Shown: positions 11,411 to 24,695, counted from the first letter of the stretch. The stretch: 64,000 nt of DNA from Stomorhina lunata (GCA_933228675.1 OW121743.1:92319998-92383997), one strand, 5' to 3'. Notes: generated from the sequence alone by a model not told the origin. Translations and numbers: made by a program.

Positions 11411-13079
11411 AGAAACCCAATATTATTTGGAAGAATCAGAAAATTTGTTGAGTACGTACTTATATTTTCGCAATCTAGAGTTTCAGATTTTTAAAAGGCA
11501 AATTTTTTACATCTAAATATAATTATGGACAATTTTTTATTTGTTTATAGCTATTTTCATGATAGAGCCTTTGATAAATTTTATAATAAGCATGAATCAA
11601 TGTATAAAAATTTCGTGGCAATGGGTTCACATTAATAGTGCTTAGCACTCATAGTAGCCACTGTAATGCAGATTATGTAATTGAACTGAAAACATCGAGA
11701 AGAATACCGGATGATGTTACCACTTAGAGTAAAAAGCTCGTATGTTAACTTCAATCAGTCTTCCAAATTTGAAGCCAGTCAGTGTAAATATGACCATAGC
11801 ACCCTTTTTCCTTTAAGTGTTAAATTATTTCATGACCTTTAGGTTAAATTGGCTTTACATCTATCTGACTTAAGCTTTATTTCGAATTGTAAAATTTCAA
11901 AAATAATTTAAATCATATGTTACTTACCATTTTCTAAACTAACCACGTAATAAGTCTTTATTATATCCTGTAATTTGAAAGCGCCGAAAAATATGCTAGG
12001 GGATTTTACATACAAATTTTTTTTATTAAATTCTCTTCGGTTTGTTTGACACTTTCCTCAAACGAGAAGGCAATTTCTTTGTCTTTTTTATATATTTGAG
12101 AATTTTCTTTTACGCCAAGATGTAATAAAAACTTTTATTTTATTTTAGTCGTATTTTATCAAATTTACATTAGATATTTTCGGCTTTATTTTTTTAATAA
12201 TATTTTTGTCGTACACCTTTTAAAACGAAGAAAATCCAAAAATGCTGCTGATACTGAAGAGAATAAATGTATTTCCTCGTGCTAATACAAATGCAGAATT
12301 TATTATCCTTTTTGGTAGAATGTTTGTATGAAAGTGTGTGTTGTAGTATAAAATTTACTCTTAAAATACACGAACTTTATATTAAAAAAAAGGAATGAAA
12401 ATAAAGTGAACAACTGAACGGTGCAGGCAGTTTTAGATTTTTTGCGACTGTTGCTAAAACAATTTTTACTATATTTTTCGTTTTACTTTATTTTGGGAAT
12501 TTGTTTGTTTGTTATCCTTGCTCTGGCTGTTTATGAGGACTTTTTACCGACACAAGTGTTGGTTGGTTGTTTGATTATATTTTTGCTTCAAAAGTTGATG
12601 ATGGTTTTACGTAGGATTTCGTTTTTGTAGTTGTTTTGTTGTTTGTATTTAAAGGATGTCTGATAGAGAGGATTATTTTTGTTGTTTTGTTTGTTTTATT
12701 TTTGGCGTGTTTTGATTTGATTACAAAAGGTGTGAGGACAATTTTATAGACACAAAGGTATTTTGATTTAAATCACGAAGTCTTTTTTTTTTAATTTTTT
12801 GCTTAAAGAACTTTAAGAAACCAGACTTTATTTTAGCAAAATGGCACTTAAGGCTTTTTTAAATTTATTATATTTTGATATTTTTGCACAATTCTAAAGG
12901 ATTTTATGTTTTGATCTTATAAAAATATTTTGATTTCCTTAATTTTGAAAAATACAAAATTCCTTGAATTTCCTTTGGGCAGTTAATGACTTATTTAAAC
13001 CATTTTATTCCAATTCTTAAGCATCTTCACACTTAAACTTAAGTCTTTTTTTCAAAATTTTAATAATTTTGTCCAACGT
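11411..13079. other. A+T-rich interval, no gene; old family A-type fragments
   Basis: 11600-11700 and 11740-11800 contain faint TTCGTGGCAATGGGTTCACATT and AAATATGACCATAGCACCC phrases, relics of the family A/B internal unit. The hydrophobic open frame at 12421-12630 begins with GTG and lacks homology I recognise; I do not call it a gene. If the promoter candidate at 13.17 kb is real, part of this interval would be its 5' UTR or first intron. Confidence 0.4.
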
Positions 13080-13480
13080 ATGTTATTAAAATTCACTTCA
13101 CTTTATCGGTCGATCGGTCACTTCTAGACGTATTTTCCTTCCATCGTTCACAACAATTCGTTTCAGACTGATTGGAACTTCAACAAACAGACAACCAACA
13201 AGCAGAAGCCACTCTACTCTACTTTCTGCCAACAAAACAACAAACGTTCTCGTCGTATTCGCACACAACAAAATAATAACAAAAACAACTTGATTCTGCT
13301 TCTAAAGCCGCTACTGCCGCTGCGCCTCTAATGTTTAGTCTTTAGTGTTCTTCTGCTGGCGCTTCTGTTTTCGTTTATTTTGTTTTTATTTTTGTTTATT
13401 TACTACTAGTAGATACTACGTAAGTACGTACGGATGGATGGATGGCTGGCTACTTTAAAAGTATAGATACGTTCTTGCTC
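13080..13480 (-). promoter_or_regulatory. Candidate promoter / 5' UTR of a leftward gene
   Basis: A local island of mixed composition in very A+T-rich DNA. On the minus strand, TCAGTC at 13171-13166 matches the insect initiator TCAGTY, followed by CAA/GTG-rich leader-like sequence (..GAACGATGG.., ..AAAGTGAAGTGAATTTTAATAAC..) and preceded by CAACA/CTGC-rich sequence typical of fly promoter regions. No TATA box at the right spacing and only a partial downstream-element match. No coding exon is seen downstream in the window, so the gene body would have to lie in a long intron's shadow or beyond the left edge. Suggestive only. Confidence 0.25.
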
Positions 13481-13756
13481 TTAACGAACACGGCATTATC
13501 GTATTAGATTCGTAACGTAATTTCAGATGCAGAAACTCTAGTGCAGTTTGAAAAGGAATGTATTCATGAGAAGAATATTAAAACATTTAAATGAATAAAG
13601 ACATAATTCCAACATATAAGAATGTGTAGTTTAACAATCCCATGCATAAGATATATCTGTGATGTAGGGTGAAACCTTATAGATTTATTAATTTTAAATA
13701 AACGTAGTGCTGAGCTATCGTATGAAGGCAGAGCATAGATCAACCTAGATCAATTA

Positions 13757-13873
13757 GTGGGTGACCTTAACGCTAAAATGGACTGTGATAATATCAACAG
13801 GGACAGCGTGTTGTTTATACATGACAATGGTCGCAATTGTGAAAGACTTGTTGAATTAATCTGGTTTTGGTAG
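13757..13873 (+). pseudogene. LINE endonuclease fragment
   Basis: A 38-codon stretch reads VGDLNAKMDCDN..NRD..IHDNGRNCERLVEL before TAG. GD(L/F)NAK and NxNGxRLxxF are conserved in the apurinic-type endonuclease domain of non-LTR retrotransposons. Upstream and downstream coding are lost; repeat family E begins just after. Same broad domain as the relic at 32365-33125 but a different copy. Confidence 0.7.
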
Positions 13874-13899
13874 AACTACATTTCCTTACAAGAACATCC

Positions 13900-14960
13900 A
13901 CATATGGCCAAATCCGGCGTAACGGACGATACATTTGCACGGATTTTGTTGTACTTAAATGTATCCCATTGTCGTTCTACACTAGATATCTTTACGCAGA
14001 TTTCAGAGAATATTAGCCCATCGAGTGTGCTATCGAATGGCATTTTTAATTTACATACTTCTTTTGGATGAAAAAGATATTCGCTTTTAAAGTGCACTAC
14101 AAAAAAGGGAAGTGACTTTTTTTTCAACACGTGTTTCTGTAATTTTCATCAAATCGGTCATAGTAATAAAAAAAATTGTGAATATATTAAAGATAGAGGA
14201 AAATCATAGGATTCCAAAACAGCTTTTATAAAATATTTTAAAGTTTCCAGTTTCAACAAAAATCCATAAATGAACTGTTGCGGACGCTACGTGACGGACG
14301 ATACAGTTTTTACTTGAATGTATTTTACTAGGAAAAAAAACATATTTCAATTTTTTTTTAAAGATTCGTAAATCTGCGAAAATAATGATTTTATTTGTTC
14401 CCGATTTTCATCTCCTTCCTTTTCATGTTCGAGGTTAAAATGCGATTTTTGTGCACAATTTAATATTTCACAAAACGGCTACATACATATATTTATTTAA
14501 AGTTGTACACTTTTAACATCTTATTTTTTGTCAAATGAATGCTGCGGCTAGCTGTTAGAGTGTCCCAAAAATCAAAAAAAAATCAAATTTCAAAAGCATC
14601 AAATTTGCCCCACTGTATGTTTTTTAACATCTTATACCTTAAATTTAATCTGTGGATATAAACTGTGTTATTGCTTTATGAATAAGACAGATATGTATTC
14701 GTGAATTTTGTATTTAATACATATTATTTTGTAAAAGATATATACTGTGACGGACGCTAAACACTTTCCAATACATATTATTCTATAAAATGCTATATTA
14801 ACATTTATATATTTTTGCCTAATGTAAAGCATACTATAAGTTCTATTTACGAACCAACTTCAATTGGAGAAAAAAGAAAAATTGCACTAGTCAAATTAAA
14901 AAACCTTTACTTCTGTGACGGACGCTACACACTGTCAGTCCTTTTTCACTTGGCGTTATT
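13900..14960 (+). repeat. Dispersed repeat E with recurring GTGACGGACGCTAC words
   Basis: The word (T)GTGACGGACG(C/A)TACA or a close variant appears at about 13919, 14281-14303, 14747 and 14914. Sequence from 13930 to ~14660 matches 27095-27712 in reverse complement, including GGATTTTGTTGTACTTAAATG, ATTAGCCCATCGAGTGTGCTATCGAATG, and CAAAAGCATCAAATTTGCCCCACTGTAT. No recognisable protein. Class unknown. Confidence 0.6.
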
Positions 14961-15339
14961 TATATAAAGAGTTTTGCGTTCACATCAAAATATTCTATTT
15001 TGGTCTATAGTCGGTAAATACTAAATTCCAACTGTTGAATTTATTTCTTGATTAATTCACATTAAAAATAGCCCAACTTCAAAGGGTTTTAATTAAAAAA
15101 GATGGTGTTCTAACTGTCTACGGGCACTTCCATTTAGATTTGCTCAAAAAATATTCTTTGGCACACAGTGGTAATTGTAAAGCTTAAATAAGTACCTTTT
15201 ACCCAATCTTCCCCTTGTTTAAAAAAAAAACGATTATCCAAAAATAACCAATAATCTATCCGAATGTATTCTTTAATAATCCATTTTTAGGGGAAATACA
15301 TTTTACATAAGGAAAATCGTTGTCCATAGTTGTTCATAT

Positions 15340-16200
15340 AATAAAAAGTACCTGGTTGACCGAGCCTTGCTCGCAGTTTTATGATAAACATTTTGAGGCC
15401 AATTTTTAACTTTTCATATTGTGTCTCGCATATAACATGAGTTTTCTTCCTGAAGAACTATTCTACTAGTAGTCGGTCGCTTTAATCTTTAAAATAAAAC
15501 ATGAGTTCTCCAAGTTCATTTGTTCAATAGTAAAAAAGTACCAAAAATATTTTTTACATATTATTGGTTCTACTCGGCCTTTTTTTAAAAAAGTACTAAT
15601 TGCTCGTCTTTTTATTTTTTCAGCTGTCAAAACGCAATTTATGTTTTGTTTTCATACCTGTTACTTTAAAGTTATAACGTTAACAATTTTGTCGCCTTCT
15701 TCTGTCATCCTTGACTCCCAGTGGAGCATAGGACCATTTGTCCACTTGTTACCCAATAATTTCCAAAAAGTTCTATATGCATATTTAGTACCAGTTGAAG
15801 TTGATACATTTTACTAAAACGCAGTTAACATTTTTGTTTTTATTCATATTACTTTATGAGATGTTAAGTTATCATTTTATCCCTTTTTTACCCATTTTGC
15901 CCCCCGAAAATCAAAAAAGTACCAAACACTTGCTCTATTTTTTTCACATCTATTGATTGCAGTACAAAGTTCCTTTCTATATTTTTTGTACCAAAAAAAC
16001 TATATTGACCCTTTTTTACCCCCTATCGGGCATAGTTTCAAAATAGTACCAAACACCTATCCGATTATTTTTGTAGCTGTTCAAAATGTAATTAAAATTT
16101 TTTTCTATACCTATTACTTTATAAAATACAACGTTTTAGTTTTGTTCCCCTTTTTACCCTTCTGACTCGATATATACTACAAAAAGGTACCCACTGTTAA
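15340..16200 (+). repeat. Degenerate tandem repeat (units of roughly 130-260 bp)
   Basis: AAAAAGTACC(A/T) recurs near 15345, 15530, 15589, 15918, 16042 and 16184. Between them TTACTTTA..ACGTT recurs at about 15661, 15850 and 16112, with nearby CCCTTTTTTACCC. Order is kept but spacing varies, so this is an old, diverged tandem array or a dispersed element with internal repeats. Confidence 0.5.
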
Positions 16201-16360
16201 AATTTAATCAAAATCGTTATATCGTTTAAAAATATAAGATTACAGATATCTGGATTGTTTGGCCTGGGCGATAATCATTTGTCTCTCACTCGGGTTTTGG
16301 CTAAATCAATATTAAATATTTTCACTAAAATTACATTTTCAGAAAAAAAATGTTTATTTA

Positions 16361-17091
16361 CACAGTCCGACAAAATCAAATTTTTTTGAGTACACATAAG
16401 TAATGTTAACAGAATATGAACATAGGCTTAAAATAAAGAAATACGTGTCTCGGCGTTTTGCTGAGCACGTCAGAATTTTAAGAAAATCGATTTTGAAGAT
16501 TTAAAGGACCGTGGGGGTTCACTTGTAACGTAATGCTATTATAAAAAGTTCTATAAAAATAGAATGGGTAAACCGATTTAAATACTTGAGCCAGCTTTGA
16601 AAAGGGAATAAAATTTGGGTCTGTTTTTATTAAAAAAACAAGTTTGTTTCCGCTAGAGGACGCTTTAATTTTCATGTAAAATTAAAAGATATCCAAAAAA
16701 TGTACGTAATTCGACTACCAACATTTTTAACACAAAATAATAGTTAAGATATCATATTAGTTTTTGTATTTTTACATTATATTTTTTGGATATTTTTTAA
16801 TTTTGTATGAAAATTAAAGCGCAATCTAGCGGATTTAATAAAAACAAATCTAAATATAATTCTATTTTCAAAACTGGCTCAAGCATTTAAATCGGTTCAC
16901 CCATTCTATTTTTATATAACTTTTTATAATAGTATTACATTACAAGTGAACCTCCGCGGTCCTTCGAATCTTTAAAATTGATTTTCTTAAAATTCTGACG
17001 TGCTACAGCAAAACGCCGTATTTCTTTATTTTAAGCCTATTTTCATATTCTGTTAAAATTTCTCATGTGTACCAACCACTGTCGTACTGTG
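16361..17091. mobile_element. Foldback element F, copy 1 (TTA target duplication)
   Basis: Two arms of about 310-320 bp in inverted orientation (16361-~16680 and ~16790-17091) around a short centre. Ends are CACAGTCCGAC and GTCGTACTGTG. TTA flanks both sides (16358-16360, 17092-17094). No open frame; non-autonomous. A second copy lies at 20072-20834 with the same flanking TTA. Confidence 0.85.
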
Positions 17092-17149
17092 TTATATTTT
17101 TTCTAAAAACTAAATTTTTCATCTCTTCGCAAAAAAAGTTTTTTATTTA

Positions 17150-17430
17150 AAAAGGATTTTCATAAACAATTTAATACTCATACTTATTCAGTGTCAGCTT
17201 AATTCTCGTTTTCAATTTCAAGTTCAGTTGAGTAAATGATCTTAACTACCAACTGACATTCTACAGTGAGTGATACCGTATGATGATAAAGTCCGTAGCG
17301 GGCAAAAAATGTGGCATCATTTATTTAGTTTTTTCAGTATTTCTACTATTTTTTAATATTACTAAAAAGTCATAAAGTTAAAAAAAATGTATGGCATGAA
17401 TCTAAGCCCGACTTGAACATACAACCTTCA
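17150..17430 (+). repeat. Dispersed repeat shared with 33860-34060
   Basis: GTTGAGTAAATGATCTTAACTAC, CTGACATT..GTGAGTGATAC, AAAGTCCGT and CATGAATCTAAGCCCGACTTGAAC all recur in order near 33893-34030. At the second site this sequence forms part of the composite that leads into a minisatellite array. Confidence 0.6.
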
Positions 17431-18721
17431 AATAACAATATTTGTTCAAATAAAATTTATTACTTTCAACACAAACAAAATTTTAACTTTTCTGATGTGA
17501 TAGTAAAAATTCAAATATTTCAAAATCTTGTATTTTAATGTTTTTTAAAATTCAAGTTGCAAATGCCAAATATAAGTTTTATCAAGAACCCATACCTTTT
17601 ATACTCTGCTTTAAACATATTTCAAATGTTAGCGTACACATGTAAAATAACAACAAAACGTAAATCGGGGAAAAATACAAAAGAAAAAACTAAACAGAGA
17701 GTAGTTATTGTAATAAACAATCAAACACACACTATAAGTAGGTATAAACAATGTGGTCTTCTCATCAACCCACCTTTTAAACAGTCAGTCTGTCATAGAA
17801 CCAGCCAACCAACCAACCAAACTTTTATTTTGCACAACAAATTTTTGTATTTCAAAGCAAACCATGTAAAGTATCTTGTATCACAAAGTATCTACAAGCC
17901 GGTACAAATACTCGTACTCTCTGTATTTTTTTATGCTACAAGTATTTCTCTCATTTATACAAATTTTAAAGAATATCGTAAAATAACGTAAGAGTTTTAC
18001 GTTATAAGAAGAACGTAATTATTGCTTTTACTCAAGCATATTCATTATGATGTGGTGTGTTTCTTTTTTAAATTTATACATATCGTAAGATATGTGTAAA
18101 ATTTATGCTTTAGTGAACTATTTTCATTATTTTTTGGGGTTGTTCGGCGAATTCATTTTGTATGTAGAATGAAGGTAAAACCATTGGTGTAGGCTAGTGT
18201 AGTTTAATTTAAAAGAAGCCACAAAATATGCAGCATAAAATATGTTGATACTTTGTGGTGCATTGTTGTTGTAGTTATTGTATATATTAATATTTAGTCA
18301 TAGAATGTGTGATGACCATAAATTCTCTTTAATATTTTTGGGTTTGTCATAATTGGTCACACATTATCATCTGTGATGAACGTTTCTACGCCTAAGTTAA
18401 TGTTGTGATTGCATTTCAGGAAATTTTGCCTTTGGTATGAGTCCATTATTTAGGGGTTGATTTTTAATAGAGTTCTTTGTAAACTGATGTGAGAGATAGG
18501 AAAATGTGTTTGAAAATTGAAAATTAATGTAATACATTTCACCTTTTTTGCCCTTCTGCTAGGATATTACTATTTATTCTTAATCAGATAGCCAGTTAAG
18601 TTATTAGGGAGGTGATCATGATCCATGGTTCGGCAAACAAAATAATCGTGCTAAAATTTTGATTGAAAAAATAACAAAAAAAACACATTGCACTTCTTAT
18701 AAACTACACCTCAAGTAAAAT
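17431..18721. other. Interval without recognisable genes
   Basis: The 144-codon open frame at 17557-17991 has a lysine/threonine/asparagine-rich translation with no recognisable motif and no splice context; it overlaps CAACCAAC and ACACAC low-complexity DNA. Nothing else seen. Confidence 0.45.
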
Positions 18722-19527
18722 TTTTATACCCTTCACCACCATAGGTGGAAAGGGTATTATAAGTTTGTGCTGATGTATGCAACGCATAGAAAAAATTGTC
18801 TTAGACCCATCTTTTAGTATACCAATAGGCTTAGAATCACTTTCTGAGTCGATTTGGCGATGTCCGTCCGTCTGGCTGGCTCGCTGGCTGGATCCCCATG
18901 TAAACCTTGTAATCAAACTACAGGTCGCAAATCTAAAGATAATTTTATACCATTTGGCACAGATCATTTTTTTGATAATGGGACCATGGCTATGAAATTC
19001 TTCAAAATCGGTCCATTATTTATGGTACCACTTCCCGGAATTGATATATTGGCCACAAATATCAATATTTTTCATATAATTTAAAGCATATACTTATATA
19101 AATTATATTATATTATAAATTATATAAATTCAAATTACTGTACTAAATTTCGCTGAAATCGGTCCACATTTGACCATAGCTCCCATACAAACTCTTTTCT
19201 CAAAACGCACTAAATGAGACAAAATTCACTAAAACGCTTGTAAATCGAAGATAATGAGAATTTTAAGTTTTTTTTTTTTGCATACATAACTTTTGTAACA
19301 TCTGTAATCAATTTGCTAAGTTTCGAGATAATCGGTCCATATTTGACCCTAGCTCTCATATAAGTCCAAATGGCGGGAACATCTAAAATTTTTAAGTTTT
19401 GAGAATATGTTTGTATGATGGCAAAATTTAGCAAATATTTGTCTTTATACAGGAAAAAGAACACCTTGGACCATAGTTAGTGGTGAAGGGTATCGTATGG
19501 TCGTATCGTATTTCTTACTTGTTTTAA
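18722..19527 (+). mobile_element. Family A (mini-me-like) element, copy A5, most complete
   Basis: Begins TTTTTATACCCTTCACCACC followed at once by its near complement GGTGGAAAGGGTATT (5' hairpin). Core GAGTCGATTTGGCGATGTC with a GTCCGTCTGGCTGGC run, internal units with ATCGGTCCACATTTGACCATAGCTCCCATA, and a 3' end GGTGAAGGGTATCGTATGG..TTCTTACTTGTTTT. The GGTGAAGGGTAT near 19485 complements the 5' ATACCCTTCACC, so the ends are also inverted to each other. Confidence 0.8.
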
Positions 19528-19669
19528 AAGGATATTAATGCTCCAAATTGTATTAAAGCGGAAAATGAAAAAAAAATTCTATATGAAAAAAAATTCTTAT
19601 TTTTCAGATTTTTAGAAAAAACTCAAATATTAATTTAAATTATACCCTCTAATTCAAAAATCAATTATA

Positions 19670-20065
19670 AAATTACACTGGTCAACAAGAGAAATTACTT
19701 TGAAGTCTAACTCTTTAATTTCGATGTATTATGGCCCCATAAGTACAAAAACACCCAAAATTTAAAATTCTATGGATACGATTAAATTTTTTTTTCTAAA
19801 ATTATGGATTTTCACAGAGGTCGTTCCATTGATTTTATCTTATCTTAGTAATGGCTTATCTAAATTTGTTGAAAGAAACACCGGCGGATTCAACACAAAA
19901 TTTTTTTAACCAATTTTTCATATGGTCAACGATTGTGGAGTTTTTCACATAAAAATATAATTTTTTTTTTTTGCAAAATCGAAAAATTTTTATTTTTCAA
20001 AAATTCATAAAAAATCGAAGATTTCAAAAACTTAATATTTGTATTTGACGGTCTTTAAACTGTAA
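19670..20065 (-). repeat. Dispersed repeat G, second copy
   Basis: Diverged reverse complement of parts of 10330-10880, anchored on TATTATGGCCCCATAAG..ACAAAAACACCC. Lies immediately left of foldback element F copy 2. Confidence 0.4.
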
Positions 20066-20071
20066 ATATTA

Positions 20072-20834
20072 CACAGTAAGACAAAATCAATTTTTTTGAG
20101 TACACATAAGTAATGTTAACAGAATATGAAAATAGGCTTAAAATAAAGAAATACGTGTCTCGGCGTTTTGCTGTAGCACGTCAGAATTTTAAGAAAATCG
20201 ATTTTAAAGATTCGAAGGACCGTGGATGTCTACTTATAACGTAATACTATTATAAAAAGTTCTATAAAAATTGAATGGATGTCTACTTGTAACGAAATAC
20301 TATTATAAAAAGTTCTATAAAAATTGAATGGGTGAACCGATTTAAATGCTTAAGCCAATTTTGAAAAGGGAATTAAATTTGGAAAAATAAAGCGTCCTCT
20401 AGAGGACGCTTTAATTTTCATGTAAAATTAAAAAATATCAAAAAAATGTACGAAATTCATTAAAAATACAATTCTGCAATTCGAAAAAATTAAAACGAGT
20501 CGTCTTCACATTACATTGAATTACATTACATTTTTTGGATATTTTTTTAATTTTACATGAAAATTAAAGCGCCATAAAAACAAATCCAAATTTAAATACC
20601 TTTTCAAAACTGACCCAAGCATTTAAATCGGTTTACCCATTCTATTTTTATAGAACTTTTTACAATAGTATTAAGTTACAAGTGAACCTCCACTTTCCTT
20701 CGAATCTTTAAAATCGATTTTCTTAAAATTCTGACGTGCTACATCAAAACGCCGAGACACGTATTATTTTATTTTAAGCCTATTTTCATATTCTGTTAAC
20801 ATTGCTCATGTGTACCAACTACTGTCGTACTGTG
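20072..20834. mobile_element. Foldback element F, copy 2 (TTA target duplication)
   Basis: Same ends as copy 1 (CACAGTAAGAC and GTCGTACTGTG) and the same TTA at 20069-20071 and 20835-20837. Its left arm carries a tandem duplication of ~55 bp (GGATGTCTACTTRTAACG..TATAAAAATTGAAT, twice between 20224 and 20330), which explains its greater length. No coding capacity. Confidence 0.85.
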
Positions 20835-20839
20835 TTATA

Positions 20840-21714
20840 AATAACCAAAGCCTTATTTCGTGAAAATACATGAATAAATGTTGGTTTTATTGACAATAAA
20901 GTGAAAATACCCAGTTTAGGAAAAATGTTTATTTTTTTGGTGCTGATCAAAAAATTTAAATTTTTTAAAAATTCACAAAAAATCGAAAAAGACAAAATCT
21001 CACAATTATTAGTCTACGATCGTAAAACTATGAATGTTCTTAAAAATATAAGCCTAATGTTATGGAAATCCATCGATTATAAGTGATTTTATTAAAAATA
21101 AACTATAACCGATTTGTCCCTTATTTACCACACAAATTTTAAAAAAAGATTTATTTAAAACATAGAACCTACATGTACGTTTTTCTGTCATTCCTTTCCT
21201 TTTTTAACACTTAAATCGAAAAAAGCAAACACGCGTTTCAGCAACATTCAGCAACTCCTACGATTTTTGCTTCCAAGTTACATTTTCTGAAACATCCTAC
21301 AAGTATGCAATATGATTTTCAAAATTATCCAAGACAACAACCAACTACATAAGATTAAAAACACATAATTCATAATATTACTCACCAAAAATACATAATA
21401 TTACTTAACAAAAATAATCTAAAAAAAATATTTTTATCCTGTCGCAAATATATTTGTTTTGCTTAACTAACTTCCCACATTAAATCTTATCTAATTAAAT
21501 ATAAACCTTTTAAATTTCACAGAAAAAGACATTTAATTAAAATTCTCATACTCAAAGTGTTTGTGTCTCGTACTTGCTAACCTATTTTCCAAATCACATC
21601 CTTAAGGTAGAAAAAAATGACAAACAATTTTTTACACACTTGTACAGATTCACAGATACACACACACAAACACACGCCCATTATAATAATATATACGAAG
21701 ACATGAGCGGAGAT
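20840..21714. other. A+T-rich interval, no gene seen
   Basis: Short open frames only; a CA-rich microsatellite around 21655-21680. No repeat family recognised. Confidence 0.45.
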
Positions 21715-24695
21715 AGAGTTTTTGAATTTTTATATCGAAAATTTTTTTAAAAATTTTAAAAAACTTTTCTTAGAAAAAAAATGTATATTTAAAATTTTTT
21801 TGTTGGAACTGTTTTTAAGAAATATTTTATTTTGAAAATTTTTCTTTAAAAAAAATGTTTTATTGTAAATTTATATCGAAAATTTTTCTTTAAGAAAAAA
21901 TGTATAACAAAATTAAATTGATATACCACCTTCACAGGGTTTTTTTCTATAGTTGCAAAATTAGCAACAATAGTTTTTGAAAATTTTAAATTAAGAATTT
22001 TTCTATAATAAAAATTTTATATTGAAAATTTGTTTATAAGAAAAATGTATATTCTCTAGGAATAATTTTATATTGAAAAATTTTCCCTAGGAAAAATTTT
22101 ATATTAAAAATTTTTCATTATTTGGGAATTAATTATTCGAACTTTAAATTGAATTAATTGAAAAATTTTATACTGAAAATTATTTTCTAGGGAAAACTTT
22201 ATATTAAATTTTTTTTTAGGAAAAATTTTATATTGAAAATTTTTTATGAGAAAAGTTTTATACTGAACATTTTTCTATAAGAAAAATAAAAATTGTTTAT
22301 AAAAAAAATTATACTTTAAGTAAATTTTTTTATTTAAAAATTTTCTATCAGAATAAATGTACATTTTCTATAAGAAACATTTTTTACTGAAAATTTTTCT
22401 TAAGAAAAATTTTTTATTGAAAATCTTTTTTGAAAATTTTTCTCTAAGAAAATATTTTATATTGAAAAATTTTATATAAAACAAAATTTTCTGTAAGAAA
22501 ATTTTTTTATGGAACTTTTTCTATAAGAAAAATTGTGTTTTAAAAATTGTTCGCTAAAAATATATATATTAAAATTTTTTCTCTAAAAAATATTTTATTT
22601 TGAAAATTTTTTTCTAGAAAAAATTTTATATTGATCGTTCTCCAAGAAAACATTTTATATTGAAAAAATTTTTTTAAGAAAAATTTTATATTGAAAATTT
22701 TTCTATCAGAAAAATTTTATATTAAAAATTTTTCTATAAGAAAAATTTTATATTGAAGATTTTACTATAAGAAGAAATGTTTCTATATAAAAAAATTTAT
22801 ATTGAACATTTTTCTATAAGAAAATTTTTTGTTAAAAATTTTTCTATAAAAAAAATTTTATATTGAAAAATTTTCTATAAGAAACATTTTATATTGAAGA
22901 TTCTACTATAATAAGAAATGTTTCTATATAAAAAAAAAATATATTGAAAATGTTTCTATATGGACATTTTATGTTAAAAATTTTTCTATAAGAAAAATTT
23001 TATATTGAAAATTTTTCTAAAAGAAAATTTTTTTATTGAAAATTTTTCTGTATGAAAAAATGTCCATTTAAAATTTTTCTGTAAGAAAAATTTTATATTA
23101 AAAATGTTTCTATAAGTTAAATTTTAGTTTGAAAATTTTTCTATAAGGAAAATTTTATATTGAAAATTTTTCTATAAGAAAAATTTTATATTAAAAATGT
23201 TTCTATAAGTTAAATTTTATTTTGAAAATTTTTCTATAAGGAAAATTTTATATTGAAAATTTTTCAATAAGAAAAATTTTATATTGAAATTTTTTTTGTA
23301 AGAAAAATTTTATATTGAAAATTTTTCTATAAGAAAAAATGTATATTAAAAATTTTTCTATAACAGATATTTTATATTGAAGATTTTGCTATAAGAAAAA
23401 TTGTATATTGAAAATGTTTCTATGAGAAAAGTTTTCAATATAAATTTTATATTGAAAATTTTTTCATAAGAACAATATCTATTCTCTATATTGAAAATTA
23501 TTTTCTAGGAAAAATTTTTTATGAGAAAGATTTTATACAAAAAAATTTTCTATAAGAAAAATGAAAATTTTTAATAAAAAAAATTCTACTTCAAGTAAAT
23601 CTTTATATTCTAAAAATGTGAAAATGTTTCTCTAAGAAAATTTTATATTAAAAATTTTTCTATAAGAAAAATTTTATATTAAAAATTTTTCTATAAGAAA
23701 AATTTTTTATTGAAAATTGTTCTCTAAGAAAAATTTTTTTTCTAGAATTTTTCTTAAGAAAAATTTAATGAGTTCAATGAGCGGGTCAGAAATTGCAATC
23801 CACTGAGCCGCGTTCAAAAATATTTTTTTCAGTTTTTCTCCACAATTACGTTTCTAATTTTCAAAATTAATAATTTGAAAATTTAATGAACTCAAGCCTG
23901 ATGAAACCTAATTTTTGAATTAATTCTAAAAGTTCGAATAAATAAATAAGAAAAATTTTATATTAAAAATTTTTCTCCAAAAAAAAATGTAATATTGAAA
24001 AGTTTCTATAAGAATGTTTTTATATTGAAAATTTTTATATAACAATATTTTATATTGAAAATTTTTCTATCAGAAAAATTTTATATTCAACATTTTTTTA
24101 TAAGAAAAATGTTATATTGAAAATTTTTCTATAAGAAAAATTTTATGCTGGACATTTTTCTAAAAAATAAATTTTATATTGAAAAATTAAAAATATAAGA
24201 AAAATTTTATATTGAAAAATTAAAAATATAAGAAAAATTTTATATTGAAAATTTTCTATAAGAAAAATTTTGTATTGAAAATTTTTCTATAAGAAAAATT
24301 TTATATTGAAAATTTTTCTATAAGAAAAATTTTATATTGAAAATTTTTCTATAAGAAAAATTTTATATTGAAAATTTTTCTATAAGAAAAATTTTATATT
24401 GAAAATTTTTCTATAAGAAAAATTTTATATTGAAAATTTTTCTATAAGAAAAATTTTATATTGGAAATTTTTCGATAAGAAAAATTTTATATAATGGACA
24501 TTTTTTTGTAAGAAAAATTTTATATTGAAAATTTTTCTATATGGAAAATATTTTCTGTAAGAAAAATTTGATATTGAAAATTTATCTATAAGAAAAAATT
24601 TATATTGATAATTATTTTATAAAAAAAATTTCTATTAAATTTTTCTATTAGAAAAATTTTTTATAGAAATTTTTTTTATAAGAAAAATTTTATAC
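21715..24695. repeat. Minisatellite array 1 (31-bp unit, degenerate)
   Basis: Roughly 3 kb of GAAAATTTTTCTATAAGAAAAATTTTATATT-type units; in the best-conserved part (24240-24480) spacing between successive units is exactly 31 bp. The outer parts are heavily diverged. Interrupted by a half copy of palindrome D (23765-23950). Not coding. Confidence 0.9.
23765..23950 (-). mobile_element. Palindromic element D, half copy inside array 1
   Basis: Carries the centre (GCGGGTCAGAAATTGCAATCC) and right arm (GCCGCGTTCAAAAAT..TTTTTCAGTTTTTCTCCACAATTAC..GAACTCAAGCCTGATGAAACC) seen complete at 53945-54285. The left arm is absent. Confidence 0.7.

Noticed and set aside
12421..12630. Hydrophobic 69-residue protein
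   Set aside because: It starts with GTG, has no homology I recognise and no splice or promoter context.
17395..17425. tRNA B-box-like GTTCAAGTC on the minus strand
   Set aside because: No A box at a suitable distance upstream.
17557..17991. 144-codon frame
   Set aside because: Low-complexity, Lys/Asn/Thr-rich translation crossing simple repeats; no motif.
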